DNA of 64,000 nt from Apiospora phragmitis (Eukaryota; Ascomycota; Sordariomycetes; Amphisphaeriales; Apiosporaceae): contig JAQQWL010000008.1 in the NCBI GenBank assembly GCA_038363925.1, positions 2,046,001 through 2,110,000 of the forward strand, read 5' to 3'. The position numbers were made by a program, and so were the translations under genes. A model generated the notes under the pieces. That model searched no databases. It was not told the DNA's origin and saw only the letters and a program-made list of their open reading frames with translations. Shown in pieces: positions 11,329-24,729 of this stretch (the stretch's first letter is position 1; every line of letters begins with the position of its first letter).

Positions 11329-14300
11329 AAAAAAAAATGGGTTTTCCTTTTACATATATTTACTACGACGCTCTATACGATGGAAATGATTGGATACGGT
11401 CTATACAAAAAAGTAAAGACATCTATACTTGGGTTTAAACAGTTAGGTGCGGCATAGAATAGGTCCCGGCGTTCACAGCGCAGCTTCGGCAGATACGAAG
11501 CTTGTTCTTTTTCCTAGACATTTAAATCTTCCTCTGCATTAAAAAGAGGCTATTGGGTTAAATTGATAAATCTTTTCTACCCCAACAAGTTTCCCGCATG
11601 ATTTTTCTCGTGATCATTTTGCCAATCGTGTGGAGACAATGGAATTCTGCTGTGCCTAGATCTCTGGTGGCAGAAGTGCCTACCAGCCAGCCCATTAGCT
11701 GCCGCACTCACTACTACAGCGGACGGACGGCGGCAGCTAACCGATTGATTCAACCGCTTGCCAACTGCGGGAATTACAGGATACCCTACCTCAAAGAGCT
11801 AGCCAGCAAGCAAATGCGATTCTCAAACCGGATTCCCTTTTTTACCCACTCGGATTCTGAAAGAACAGCATTGCATTCCAACAAGGTCATTCCTAGCACG
11901 CTTTTCTGCCCTGCCCACTGCCGACCGGTTTGCGAGCGAGCGAACAGTGGGGGGCTTTTCTCCTCAGCTAGTAAGTCTTTCAATGCTACTAGCTTTAGGA
12001 GGGGTCGGTTTTGGTTAGGCGCTCGCTCGCCGTGTGTTAGGCGAGAGACGACGTCCCCAAAATAACCTACTACTGCTGCTGTCTGTCACCGACTTTTCAA
12101 TACCTCAGTCGTGGTTTGTTCGTTGGTTGTTCACCTACACCATCAACTAAACTACTGCAACCAACCACCACCAAACTGCAGCTTCACCCACGCTTTCGTC
12201 GAAGTGGTGCAGTGTTTTTTTTTTTTTCACATTGCAGAAAAGGGGTCCAGTTATTATGCGAGAAGACCCAGGAGGCAGGCAGGCTAGCTCAGGTAACTGT
12301 AGGTCATGTACAAGTAGGGTCTGATAGGCATACGCACTTGCACCCTTTTCATATGGGTGGCATTCGATGCTCATATTCCTCGCCTTACATATGTTTCCTG
12401 CACCTTTACATATGATCGCCCGTTTTTCTTGCCGGCTTGCCTTTCTCGGGAAGTCGCTGCTTTTGGTTTTGTTTTCTCTTGTACTGCCTATCCTAGGTAA
12501 GCGTATCCTAGGCGACGATCCACGTACATGCTGGCGTGCATTGAATACGTGGTTTCACTGCTTGGGGTATCTCCTGTCCTGTACTCTGGATATGTTCGTT
12601 TACTCAATGCCCCGAGGTCCTGTCCTGGTAATAATTGGTAATACATTGTCGTTACTGGAACCAAGTAATTGACTGGACACGAGTTATGTCTTTCTCATGC
12701 CCCTCGCTCTGCCCCGCGGCACCAGTAACGTAACCGTATCATGATTGACACATGCTGTGCGAGCCATTTACGCTGGGTGACATGCGGCTCGCGCCAAGAC
12801 GGCAGAATTGGTGACATCATGCAAGGTACAGCCCAACGTCATTTTTCGATCATTTCTCCATTATCATGGAAGGGAATCAATGAGACATATGCCTATGGGC
12901 GGCGACGAACTACTTCGTAAAAGTTACGTCTTGGGAAGAAGAAGATATCCAGAAACTACTCTTTTTTTCTTAGTCGAGACAAGACACTCGCGGGTTCCGT
13001 GCCAAGCACCCGATTGTTTCGAACGCATCCACCTACACCAGCAAGTACTTTACCGGCTTGAAGTCTTTATCAACGCCACCTCGTTGGCCCCCTACCTAAA
13101 CTCAAGACGATTGAGACGAAACAGGACAGAGGAGGAACGGTAAAGCCAAGCGACAAGTCCAGGCCAAGATGGATTGCCTCCCGTTTCCCGTCGTGTGCTT
13201 CCAGTGCGGCACCGACCAGAACCCGTGCCGGTGCAAGGTTGTAGGCCCGACATTGGGCTTCCTGACTACGGTCGGTCTTGCGGTTCGTGATCCTGCCCGC
13301 CTTCATAATATTGGGAGAAACATAGGATTAATATGGTTTATCTCAGATCGTCTGTTGGCCTTCATCACTACTGTGCTGCTGCTGCGCAACGCAGACAGGT
13401 AAAGAGTAAGTCCCGCGAACTCGCCTTTCATACCTCCATCTGCAGCTTGCAACTCGACGCGAAGCGTGACACTTGACTTAATACTTACCGTGACCGTGCT
13501 CTACTGCAGTGTGCTAGCCTTCCCTGTCAATACGGGGAACTCCCTATCGAATGCCATACCCATATGAGGGAGAGGGGTGGTAGGTGGCACATGCTGGGTG
13601 GCTGGAGGGGTTGACCGACCGTTGAGGGGCGCATCCGTACCTGACCCCCGTATGGAAAAGGGATTGGTTGTAGGCTGGCCGGCGTTATGGACATCACACT
13701 CAACCCGCCCCGATTCTCGACGATTCTAATGTACGGCGGTGGAGTGCGAAGGAGTTTGGGCGTGTCCGGGCGTCAATCAAGTAATCTTCTAAACATCCTC
13801 CCCAGTCCACGGCGGCGCGTCCTCCTGACATGCTGATTGACACTTGACTGCAACTTTGAGATCGGACTTTTTGACCGTTTATGATATCACCCGTAATAAG
13901 AAGAAGCTATTAATACTCAAATTACATTGCACGGTCTTATCTCAGTCACCCCTTGGCACAAGCACTTGTTTTCTTATTCCGTACCGTGCCGTATGTAGGC
14001 ACTTTCATCCAGTTCCACATATCCGGGACGCACCTTGAGGCACATCCCATCCCACTTTAAACCTGCCAGGGTCTCCTCTCAAGCTTACCTATCACACCCT
14101 GCTGGAGGAGGTTACCAAGTATCGTGATCTCGGGACGACTGTGCCTGCCCTTGCTCCCCCGATCGTCGTTTATTTTCCGATTGAGGACCTCGGGTATGCA
14201 GAGTTACGTCGTCGTACAGGATACAAAATGACAAAGGAATAGACTATTGAACCGCTATGATGACAATCTTCACATGTCGCCCACAGTGACTTGGTACACG

Positions 14301-17300
14301 ATGGTTTCTGGTTTGCCCAAACAAAAAAAAACACTACCCTCCGTCTCCGTCTCCGTCACAATGCAGGAAAGTAGTGGGCCGGCGGTTGGGCGGTCTGCCA
14401 GCTGCCCTCTCACATTGCAGCTGCAGGATGCAGTGGCCGAGGGTGTCCCTCGATTGAGTGGTGGACGTTGGAGGATGCAGCTTGCTGCCCATTCTATTCC
14501 CGAGCTGTTCGCCTGATTGAGTACGTACCTAGCCAACTAGAGTGCGTGTGTGAGATATGACAATGTATAGACGTTGGTAGCTTGCATTGCCCCTACTTAG
14601 CCAAGACGCCGCCAGGCAAGGGGTACATGCGTATTTGCACACCGTGCCATGCAGTACTCAACGGGGAAGTATAGATGAAGTATCTCAACCGAACGGCCGC
14701 AATTCAAGCAATCCCATTGAGACAAGGCCGAAGATGATGGATGATTCGAAAAGCATCGACCGACGATACGGTTGATGACTTTGCGCAGTATAAACAAGGA
14801 TTTGTGGTTACTAACATCATCAATACTCCCGAAGGAGCATCCAATCGACCCCCTTCAGCCTCCTATAAAAAAATACTACGAAAAGCAACATTCTACGGCA
14901 TTCACTATTAAACAAGCTGAATCCAACATGTTCTGTCCTAAGCCTACGAATGTCAACCAGAGGGACAACCCCAGTTGTACACTTTCGCAATCTGATGGCG
15001 AGTAGCTTGCAAATAAAAATCACTTCAGAGTATACTCAATAGGGGGTTCTGTGGCTGCTATAGGAACTAGGCTGTGCGGTTCGATGTACTCATTTAGAAA
15101 GAGCCAGATGCGGACCCAAGTCTCCGTGTGTCAAAGCAAAGGAAAAGCAAACATGATATTGTAAAACGGCATAAGAGTAGGAACAGCCATTGAACAGCTG
15201 AGCATCCATGAGTACCGAGAGATTGGTGTACCCAGATTCGGACGGGTATAGATAGTTACACCCGTCCAACCTAGTATATAGTCACTTGTACGTCCTATAA
15301 GTGGACTACGGAGAATTCCCTTCCTGCTTCATGGTGTTATTGGCTATACATTATCATGATCGAGAAATTCATACTGAGGCTATCTCCGCTACTTTTCTGC
15401 CTTCGGCTGCGTTCAACAACTGCGCCACATACGATGTAACACAGCACGCACATGTGCATAGTCGAGTAGCTGCGAACAGGAAGATTAGTATATGCTTGTT
15501 TCAGGTGACTTTGAGTTACACCACGCAGTGCTGGCCTGAGCATACCGACTGATGCTACGTCAATATCTACCTATATACGCAGCGGAAGGGTGCCGGCCGA
15601 ATCCGGAGGTCTTAGAGCATTCAGCTGGCAGGATAACAGGAAATATCGAGATGGATGGGACAAATGTCAGCTCGCTCTCCCAGAAAGATAAACTTTGAAT
15701 CTGTGAGTTACCAAGGGCCAGTGAAAAACACTTGCCAAAGGGGGTACAGCAAAGAGTCCCGGTTAGTCTTGTGCCCCCCTGGGAGGGTGCTTGCTATCAT
15801 CTCAGTCTTCTTCCCCCTGGCTCATGTATGATGGTAGCTCATTTGATCAACTTGAACTAGTGCACCGGTCTGTTCAAGTGTCGCGTTGTCGATGAACATC
15901 CTGGCCCCTGGGGACGAGGGCTTCGCCCGGCCCCTTGGGCGATTTGCTCGGCAAACCCTGTTCACACAAATCCGACATAGTGGTATGACTGTTCGCCTGC
16001 TCCTGGCAGAGTCGCAAGCCAGGGTAAATATTGCGGCTTGACCGAGCTCCCACATCGACGTACCCGTCTTGGTCGTGGGCCGCGTTGGAGGGAAGTAACA
16101 AAGCACCTTTATGACCATATCTACGGAATGGATAGAGGCACCGCTAACCAATGAACCGAAAGGTAGGTCTGGATACACTTCCTGACAACGAATTGCCAGT
16201 TGCGGTTTGAGTCGGGAGCCTTATGTCCCTGGACCAGTGTGTCTTCTATAGGAGTCTCAGGGGGTTGATGCACTGGAGGGTGTTGCCTGTTTGCGAAAAC
16301 CACCAGGGGCTCCGCGTTTCTACACCTGGAAACAGCGACATCGCGGTCCACGATGAAGCTACCATTGAAATGGGAAAGAATATGAGTACGAAAAATCGTA
16401 AGTCAGGCCGCTGTTAGGTGTTGCATGATCTAGATTAGGTATTATACTTGCTGCGGCCCGAACATCACGACATGGTCATACTATCGCAACGTTCACACAA
16501 TCAATCGTAGTGTGTTTGCTGCAGATAAGACAGCCGCAAGCTTGCCATATTGACTATCAAAAGCACAAGGGAGAACACGTGGATTGAGAAACAGCGCGAT
16601 CCGAGCTGATAAGGCAAGTCTACCTGACACCGAGGCCTAGCATGGGGGAGCTGCATTGATTGGACGGAGCAGTCCAATCATGTCCAAGCGCTGACTCGGA
16701 GTTGAGGACCGAGGAGGGTGAAATGGGGCGCTATCAGCAGCTACAGCGTGGGTGTCGACCAGGAACGTACGTTCAATTTGTAAAATACCTGTATGGAAAA
16801 CCCCATCGCAATTTTCTGCGGGTGAGACTTGCATTTGGTTGGCTCGACTTTTCTTATTTTTGTTGAGAGGTGTTGTCGTTGGGAAGGAGTGGGATTTTTG
16901 ACCCCAAATGAGCCACGAACAGGCATTGTCAGCCACGCACTGTTCGTCGCGTCACTACGTCACCGCAAAGTCATACTGGCCACAACATGCAGGAACACCA
17001 TTACACTTGACATGGTATGTTGTTGATTGACACATGTGAAACTGAGTCCTGCCAAGGTAGAACGATGTGTGATTTAAGGTCTCACTGTACTGTAAAATAT
17101 TTCGATGGGCTTGCGAACCGTGTTTGATTGAGACCAATTTTCTTGTACTTAACTTAGCGTTGCGAGCGCCGCATTCGAGCAATCTGTGTTTCCAGCGACG
17201 GAAGCCTGAACAGAACCAACAAAGTGCCGGATTTGCATCGCATATGCACCCACCCCTTGGCCGCCGCATTTGAAGTGGGCGCCCTACCCTACTCCGCGAC

Positions 17301-17313
17301 AACTTCCTCCACC
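11329..17313. other. 6 kb intergenic region with one weak small-gene candidate
   Basis: Apart from the candidate at 13169, I see only short overlapping frames, T-rich tracts (for example 12215-12228) and TG/CT-rich DNA. A minus-strand frame at 15822-16178 looks protein-like in places but has no recognisable domain or start. There are no RNA genes or mobile-element ends that I can support. Confidence 0.45.
13169..13402 (+). CDS. possible small Cys-rich protein, unknown function
   Basis: The ATG is in good fungal context (CCAAGATGG). It is followed by a compact cysteine pattern, CFQCGTDQNPCRCK, and then a hydrophobic stretch GPTLGFLTT. The first 35 codons look protein-coding in composition; the rest to the stop is less convincing and may be intron. 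The CxxC...CxC spacing suggests metal binding or disulphides near a membrane segment. I do not recognise the family with certainty, and the 3' structure is unresolved. Confidence 0.35.
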   Translation: MDCLPFPVVCFQCGTDQNPCRCKVVGPTLGFLTTVGLAVRDPARLHNIGRNIGLIWFISDRLLAFITTVLLLRNADR

Positions 17314-18988
17314 ATGCTCGGAAACTCATTACGCGAGCTGCTCTTCATCCGATTATGCATCCTGCTTCTCCAATATGGAACCCCCATACTCCTGGCCGGT
17401 CTGGCCCTCACGGCAGCGATCGGCGGCTGGGATGCGCTGACGCACCCCGCGAGCGAGGTAGGCCTCGGCTACGTGCTCATTGATCTGCTGTACGCGCTCT
17501 TCCTCTGGATCCCTTACAACCGGCGCCTGTGGGACGAGGCGGACCACCCGCCGCCGCTGTCGCCCACGGACCGCCGGGCCCTGTTCCTGCGCTGCAACGA
17601 CAACGTACCCGACTTCGACCGGTACCTGCGGCTGTGGTTCCTCGGTGCGGACCCGGCAGAGATCCGCCGCGACAACGTGTGCGACTTCATCCTCTGGGCC
17701 TTCTTCGATCGCCGCCCGGGCGCCGAGTCCGACGACGAAGCGACGGAAGTCGCGGACTACCTCGACATCATCGAGCAGCGCCTGGGCCACGAACTAAAAC
17801 CCGGCCGCGGCCGCGCGCAGAGCCTGCGGCTGACGTTCGACTCGATCGAGACGCGCTACCGCTCCTGGATCTGGTACGTCCTGATCGGCATCGTCGACAT
17901 GGGCACGCACGTCCAGCTCGCGTGGCGCGGGTTCGAGTACCACGCCCTGCCGGCGGCCAAATTCGCCGCGGTGCTGCCACCGCGGGTGCAGAGCGTCTTC
18001 GCCCGCAACCGGTCCGCCTCGGGCGAGCTGAGCTACTGGCACCGCCAGCACACGGCGAAAGACAAGAAGCCCATCGTGTTCCTGCACGGCATCGGGGTCG
18101 GGCTGTGGACCTACGCCTCGTTCCTGTCCAGCCTGGGGCAACCGCAGAAGGTCGGCGGCGACGATGACGGTGATGGTAATGGAGGACAGGTCGGCATCAT
18201 CGCCCTGGAGATCATGCCGGTCTCCTTCCGCCTGACGGCGGCGCCGCTGGGCAAGCTGGACTTCCTGGACGAGATGGAGCGGGTCCTGGCCGCGCACGGG
18301 TGGGACCAGTTCGTGCTGCTCACGCACTCGTACGGGTCGGCGCTGGCGACGCACATGCTGCACTCGGACGCGTTCGCCGCCCGGATCGACTCGGTCGTCC
18401 TGGTCGACCCCGTCACCATCCTGCTGCACATGCCCGACGTGGCCTTCAACTTCACGCGGCCGGCCGCGGGGCGCGAACGAGTGGCAGCTCTGGTACTTCG
18501 CCAGCACGGACCCGGGCACGGCGCACGCGCTGGGGCGGCACTTTCACTGGAAGCAGAACATCATCTGGAAGGAGGAGCTGGTCACGAAGGGAAGGGAGAA
18601 GGAGAAGAAGATGGATGCATTGGAGATCAACGGCAACGGCAACGGCGACGGGGCCGCTGTCACCCGATCGGGCAGGAGGCCGCAGCAGCGCAACGTCGCC
18701 GTGTGTTTGGCGGGGCGGGATCTCATCGTGGACACCTTGAGCGTGGCGCGGTACTTGGCAGGGAACGAGCATTGGCTTCCGGGGCTTGGAGATTCCGATG
18801 CAGATTCGGATCGGGCCGAGGCTGATGATGCCCTCGAGGACGTGCAACGAGAAGTAGGCTACGGTCACCTAGAGAAGGATGGCATCGAGCTTTTGTGGTT
18901 CGATGGCTTGGACCATGCCCAGGTGTTCGACGAGCAGAAGCGTTACGACAAAGTCCAAGCGGTGATCCATCGATTCTGCTCCAATTGA
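17314..18988 (+). CDS. alpha/beta hydrolase with N-terminal membrane segments; one apparent frameshift
   Basis: About 557 codons. The ATG at 17314 (ACCATGC) starts a hydrophobic N-terminus with two probable membrane segments within the first 75 residues. Then comes a conserved fungal region with many acidic and aromatic residues, and the hydrolase core: HGIGVGLW (oxyanion-hole region), nucleophile elbow THSYGS with Ser339, the acid strand VLVDPV, and a C-terminal DGLDHAQVF with the likely catalytic His. The frame slips at a four-G run (18468-18471). After it the protein resumes with ANEWQLWYFAST and GRHFHWKQN, which fit this family, so the break may be a one-base overcall. Substrate unknown; a membrane-bound esterase or lipase is plausible. 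The 3' end faces the cupin gene with about 107 bases between stops. Confidence 0.75.
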
Positions 18989-19095
18989 AAGCGTGACACA
19001 GAGTCTTGAAGAAGAGAATAAATATCATTAAAAACAACTTGTCATTTACTTTTAGCGTTTACCACCCGAGAGCCATAAGCAGGCGATAGATAGAT

Positions 19096-19764
19096 TCATG
19101 ATTCCGTATCTTCAGGCCTCTTGGCCTCGTCGCCGCCCCAGTCCGTGAGATAGAAGACCAAAGGCTCTGGCCATTGCGGATCAGAATCCAGACCACGTCT
19201 TCGTCCGTGTCGTTGACTTCCTGGTGCTCCGTCCAGGCGGGACGAAGGCGAAGTCGCCGGGCGACAGCTCGTGCTTCACCAAGTCTCCTCATTGCCGGGG
19301 TTGGTCATCAGGATGCCTGTGCCCGAAGCGGCGTAGATGATGGTATCTTTCTCGGGGAAGTAAGTCAGCTTTTCAAGTCCCATTCCCATTATGTGAAAAA
19401 AGATGGAGGACCCCTCCCGCTTGCAAACGTACCTTGCTCGCCGTGATGGTGGACGGCAGAGGCGCATCGGGCTTTCGCAGTCAAGACTAGAACAGAGAGA
19501 AAGTCATCTAGCGCATCGAACCGAGAGCGTGAAGGGAAGAATGGAGGCAGATAGATATCTGCCATACAGAACTGGAATAGGGGCTGGGTACGACTCACCT
19601 GTTGCGCACATCTTGTCGCTTTTACCGACAATGGCACCTTGGCGGACCATGCCCGAACTGCTGCTCGTCGCCCTCTGGGCCTCGAGATCTTTGGCCTTGG
19701 TGACATAGACGGCCGAGGGCAGGATCATCGGGAGGATGTCGGGCAGCAAACTGAATATCGACAT
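19096..19764 (-). CDS. cupin-domain protein; last exon carries three apparent 1-nt deletions
   Basis: Exons are inferred at 19764-19599, 19486-19433 and 19346-19096, with GTGAGT and GTACG donors and TAG/AAG acceptors. Exon 1 ends in GMVRQGAIVGKSDKMCAT. Exon 2 supplies the metal motif VHHHGEQ, and exon 3 continues DTIIYAASGTG. The second cupin motif (GDFAFVP..TEHQEVND) follows, and the protein ends soon after LTDWGGDEA. Within exon 3 the frame is lost at about 19287, 19239 and 19168, each time by one missing base; the three sum to a full codon, so the ending is consistent. Small fungal cupins of this shape have no firm function; binding of a metal by the His/Glu residues is expected. The exact start is uncertain, since the first 20 residues are hydrophobic and may not belong. 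It is either an eroded gene or an error-rich consensus. Confidence 0.65.
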
Positions 19765-21959
19765 TTTGTCGAGTGTCTCTTGAGCAATAACCCACGGGAA
19801 AATAGTGGAAGGAATCAATTGAAGGAAGCTGGAGGCAACTTTTAAGAAGAAGCTGCTAGGTGAAGAAATTCGATAGAACGTTTTCGTTACGTGGCACACA
19901 CGACTAATGAGTACAGAGAATCGTACAGTCTCAAGTAGATTAGGTATAGATGCAGTGTTCCATGATAACAGTATGAAAATTTCATGATGCCGCTCCTGTT
20001 TCCCTGCTATATTAGGCTTCGTGCATGGCATCGTGGGTGTTTGAGTTGGCCGTGGGACATGACCGCTATTGCAGATTCGGGCACCAAAAGCACAGCACGA
20101 CTGATGACCGCTGTCAGAAATTCCAGACAGCGTTAGAAGCGCTGTGGCAGCAAATGTCCACGTCATGTGGTCCGTGCTTGCACAAGCGAGCAGCCGCATG
20201 CGTTAGGACTCCGTCCAAAGACCAACAAACGTCTTCTATTTTCGCAGCATTGATATTGCACTGTAAAGATGAGGGTAGAAGGGAATGGAAATGGTATGCT
20301 AAACCATACATTTTTATCTGGTTGAAAGTGCGCATGCCTACATGTATGTACTTAGAGGAGGAGGTAGGGTTGACTGGTTCATGGGCAAGTGTTCCATCCG
20401 TTCACCCCGGCTGTCAGGGATTTTTGTCTTATTGAGCGTGCTGTGCTGCTGTTTCATGGGAACATTGATGGATGCAATCTTATCGCCAAGCATGCGATGC
20501 AAAGTAAATCTGGCTTCTCACCTTCTCACTCTGGTGTAAACGTCCCTCTTGTCTGACCATGAAGCCTTTTACTTCCCTTTCTCCGTATCGCGCACCGGGT
20601 TGATCTCGCCTTGCCAAGTCGGTAGGACTTTTTACTGCCCCGGATGCATCGTCGCAACCTGTACTTGAGGAGGAAAGTCGCCAGAGAAGGAGGCAGAGTT
20701 AGTGCGATGCTCGCATGCCTAGATACACATCCTGTTGCATGTATTCCCTCCAAACATGAAGACAGAAGGCTGAAAATCCGCATCCCTGAACGACTCTTTT
20801 TGTCTTTTGGAAGCATGTGTCCAGTGCCTGCATCTAATCGACGCCATCTACCGCATACTGGCCACGGGCACCAGATCCCCTAACATACATATCAGCAAGG
20901 TTTTAGAGCAGCTGACTAGAACCGTAATTCTTAGATGTCTTCACTTTGGGTAGGTGGTTACGAGATAAAGGCTCCCTGTCTGATTCGTGCCAGCAGTGTT
21001 CGTTTATTTGATACAGCGAAAGACATGGACCCCTCAAGCCGAGCTCGGCGGGTCGTCGCAAGCCTCGGCTGCCCCTCCAGGTTTTGGTTGATTCCTGGCC
21101 GCTTGACCACCAGCAGGCAGCACTTGATTCTCAACTGAGTAGTAACGACGTGATAAGAGAGAAAATCATGATAACGAGCTTCTTGATCAGGATCCAATGA
21201 AGGCCATTTGACAAGCACCAAGAGAATACTGTTCAAGTATCGTGAATCATGTAAAAGGCTTACAGCACATTCCACCTGCCCTGAAGGGGCGGCTAGTGAC
21301 CCCCCGCGATCTCCGTAACGCATGTGGAACCTCGCTACCGATCTCCAACCAAGCCCAGCAACCTGCTAGAAAAGAATCCAGACTTCAGTGGGCTTGGCTG
21401 GAGATTTCGACCTTTTCCTTCCACCTTCCGGCATTCTGTACTGTAGGCGGGGTGTTTGGCCACCATCTTCCCAAGCTCTACACTAAAAGTAACAACAAAC
21501 TTGTGCATATATGGTCCCTACCGAAGAGCGCTGTCCAACATGATTTTGTCATCTTACCACACACTCAGGAATATGACTAAATAAGCTGTGTTACCAACCC
21601 TCCCCCGAGAAGTTCATTGACGCAACCACTTTTGGTAGCCGGCGTAGCATTTTCCAGTCACCCAAATCCGCGGGGATCCGCTTTCGGACCAACGCTGAGC
21701 CCGATTGAGACAAACCGAATCGGCTTCCACTTGCCACCGTGGTCTGGCTTATCCCTTTTCTACTTCAGCAGACGCGTCCCGGCACACCCCTTACGCCTTT
21801 ACCGTGTAGAGATCCGATGCATCCATGTCAGCCTGAGTGAGCTGGTCTCTCTGGTTGTCTGTGTTTCTTCACGCTGCTGAGGAATTCTAGAGTTTTCTCC
21901 GCAACTGCGCTGCTTGGCCACAATTAGCCGGTGAAGTGCATCGCCGCAAACGCGACACC
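19765..21959. other. intergenic region between divergent cupin and F-box genes
   Basis: No open frame here shows a domain. Upstream of the F-box start the DNA is CT-rich, as in fungal leaders. I see no repeat or RNA gene. Confidence 0.5.
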
Positions 21960-23645
21960 ATGTCGACGGACAAAGGTGCAGACCGTCCAGGGCTTATCAC
22001 CGGAGCCAGGTATGCAGGTATCAACCCGGAGTATGAAGACAGCGTCTCAGCTGTCAATGCTGCTTCGGACAGCGGTCTACGACGCTACCCCGCAAACAAC
22101 CACACCAGCGCCCCGAATGACGCTGCCAGCCAGGAGCTTTCAGTGTCGGATGTTATGTTAGCTTATGAGCCCAAGTCTGGCAATTGCAATGTGTTACAGT
22201 TGCCCCCCAAGATCATCGATGCAATCCTGAGTTACCTCTCGCCGGTGGAGCTGGCGGTGGCCACGCAGGTGTGCAGGAAGTTTCATCAGCACGCCGATAC
22301 CGACGTGCACTGGCAACGGCATGTCCAGCCAACGTCCCAGGTAATACGATAACCTCACCGTATCCCTGTGAGTCGTTCCGTGAGCTTTACATAAGCCACG
22401 ATCCGTACTGGTTTATTCCCCGAAACAAGATCTGGTTCTCCGATCGCGGCCTGCCGGGCCAGATGATCGTGGTGCAGTACGACCAGCGCCGAGGCGTCAT
22501 CGAGGGGTACCAGATCATCGCCATCAGCAACAAGGAAGACAACGAGGCGTGGCTCGCAGATTCCGACGTCTTCATCCACCATTTCGACCCGAAGGTGCGG
22601 CTGCACCGTGACAAGCCCGTCATCAAGTTCAGCCCCCTTGGCGAGTCAACCTTGTGCGCAGCGAGTCGTGCCCCAGCAAGTTCGCCCCGAAACACCAGTT
22701 CTTCTCGGAACAGCAGATGCACATGAACCACGGCTCGGACCCGCGGCTGAGCAATATCATTCTCGCCAAGGATCTCACCGAGGACATGCTCCGCGACACC
22801 ATGGCAGAGGAGTGGCCGTACGGCTTCGTTTGGCCCCCGCCCCCCATCCCCGCGTCGGGTCGCGTCCATGGCGAGGCATCTGGGATCATGCCCATCCAGA
22901 CCGACCGCCCGTCGCGCACGTCGCCTGCCATATGGAAGCCGAGCGCCCGCTCCGAAATCTCCGAGCAGTGCTTCCGCGTGCGGCAGTGGATGGAAATGGG
23001 GCCGCCGACGTTGGGGGTTCACCTGGGCGAGGAATTCGTAACCTACTCCACCCTGGACCCTGCGCTTTATACGCCGACCAAGGAGAGGCCGTGGCGCGGC
23101 ATCTGGGTCGGGGACTACAGCGGCCACGGCTGCGAGTTTCTGCTGCTCAACCAGCCCGACACCGACGAAACCAACACGCCGCTGGAGCGCCTCGAAGGAG
23201 AGACGGACGCCCAGTACGAGGACCGGTTCCTACGGGAAAGGGTATACACGGGTAGGCTGGAAGCTATCAAGCTTACGGGCGACCCCAACGTGCCGCGTGG
23301 CGAGTACACCTTCGTCGCAAAGGACCTGGGCGAAGCGGGCTTCGTGGATGTGGCCCAAGAGCATCCGTTCCAAGGCGCGCGAGTTGTTCAGAGCACGGGT
23401 CACATTGCGCATACCGGATTCTACAATGGTGAGTCTCTCTCTAGCTCTCCAACAGCACTATATGATATCGATGAACCCTGAAAGAGAGCGAGCACACCAA
23501 GCTGACTTGACGACGCTCTTCAGATAAATATATGGAATCCCGGCTCATTCTAATCTCGCACAACCGGCTGGCGCAGTTCTGGGTCGATTTCGGACACATC
23601 AGCTTCTTTGAGCGGGTAGATATCGACAGCTTCCTCAAGCCGTAA
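21960..23645 (+). CDS. F-box protein, conserved fungal type; two apparent 1-nt deletions
   Basis: The ATG at 21960 follows ACACC. After about 80 Ser/Ala-rich residues comes an F-box (LPPKIIDAILSYLSPVEL to about residue 125), the Skp1-binding helix bundle of SCF ubiquitin ligases. The long C-terminal part is strongly patterned: SPYPCESFRELYISHDPYW, then WVGDYSGHGCEF, then LTGDPNVPRGEYTF, then GHIAHTGFYN. One intron is clear at 23429-23523 (GTGAGT..CAG), joining FYN to DKYMESRL and ending in HISFFERVDID. The frame slips at about 22329 and about 22652, in each case as if one base were missing. Substrate of the predicted SCF complex is unknown. F-box assignment is firm; the identity of the partner domain is not. 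Confidence 0.75.
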
Positions 23646-24729
23646 AAAGCAGCTGAATAGCGCGCGACCAACTTATACGTACATGCGCGTCATATCTCAT
23701 GCTGGTCAGGATGTCTCACATTGGATCAGTAGCTTGGGTCAATTGGAACCAGTTGGAACACACTACACTGGCTGGACGAAATCTCAGCTCTGTAACAAAA
23801 CATACTTACATAGGTATCCGTATATACTAATAAAACTGAAGAATGTGTAGCAAAATGGAGAATCCATCTCTGCATACCTCTTAGCAAATGCTTTGTTGAA
23901 GCCCGAGGTGTTGATGTCGCAGTACTTATTAGGAGCCAGTAAGAATCCCCCGCACTGTTGAGCCCTGTTGGTGGGTTGGTTGGTGGGGTTGAACTGTTTT
24001 ATTGTTTCTCCAGCTCATGCTACGCTAGTCCCATGCTCCTTTCGGAGTTCATCGAACTGAATTGTGACATTTCCTGGTATAATTTTCAGGTTACTCACAT
24101 CTCGAGAACTGTCTGGTTTCACATGTCAATACATGTATGAATAGCAGTAGATGGTGGCTGCGGGCGGCTAAAGTGATTGCTTGATGAGGCTTGAGGACGG
24201 AAGCGAAAGTGGGTCGGCAGATTCCACGCTTGGCCGTGGTCAAAGCTCGCAAAATTCGACGTCATCAAAGAAGGAGACGAGAAGACCCGAAGACCCTTTT
24301 TTGTCTTTGTACGTACTGGTGACCGCGACATCCTTCCTACCTAGAACCGGCTCTTCGGGACCATCTCATCTCTCTTCATCCCTGTTTGTTACTATCTCTT
24401 GGCCCTATCTTTAAATATATTCTAAGATCGTTCTCCTGCCTAGAAGACCCTCTTATTCACGACGGCCCGGCCTTCGCTCGCGTTAAGGAAATACTTCACT
24501 GTTTTTGAGATCACTCCTCTTCAGGTACTGAGACCTACTGCAGCAGACCCCGGCAACTCGATTTAAGCTTAGATCGTTTATACATCCTCTTCGGGTCGCT
24601 GATCCCTCCACGCTTACTCATCTTCCCAGACTTCATCGCTCCACAGCTGGCGTTCGTCTACGGCAACACTCACTTGCCGACTTCATTCTACCTGTGGCTC
24701 TCTGGAACCAGCAGCACAACTTCCCCAAA
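23646..24729. other. intergenic region upstream of the DUF1769 gene
   Basis: Frames are short and without domains. From about 24420 the DNA is CT-rich, fitting a leader of the gene that starts at 24730. Confidence 0.5.

Noticed and set aside
15822..16351. Overlapping minus-strand frames resembling a protein near 16 kb
   Set aside because: Some protein-like wording, but no recognised domain, no convincing start and no continuation across plausible introns.
17529..18167. Long Arg/Pro/Ala-rich plus-strand frame inside the hydrolase gene
   Set aside because: Out-of-frame shadow of GC-rich coding DNA; no domain.
22326..22384. Very short intron in the F-box gene at about 22341
   Set aside because: A GTAATA donor exists, but reading straight through with one extra base gives continuous family-like wording (TSPYPCESFRELY), so a one-base deletion is simpler.
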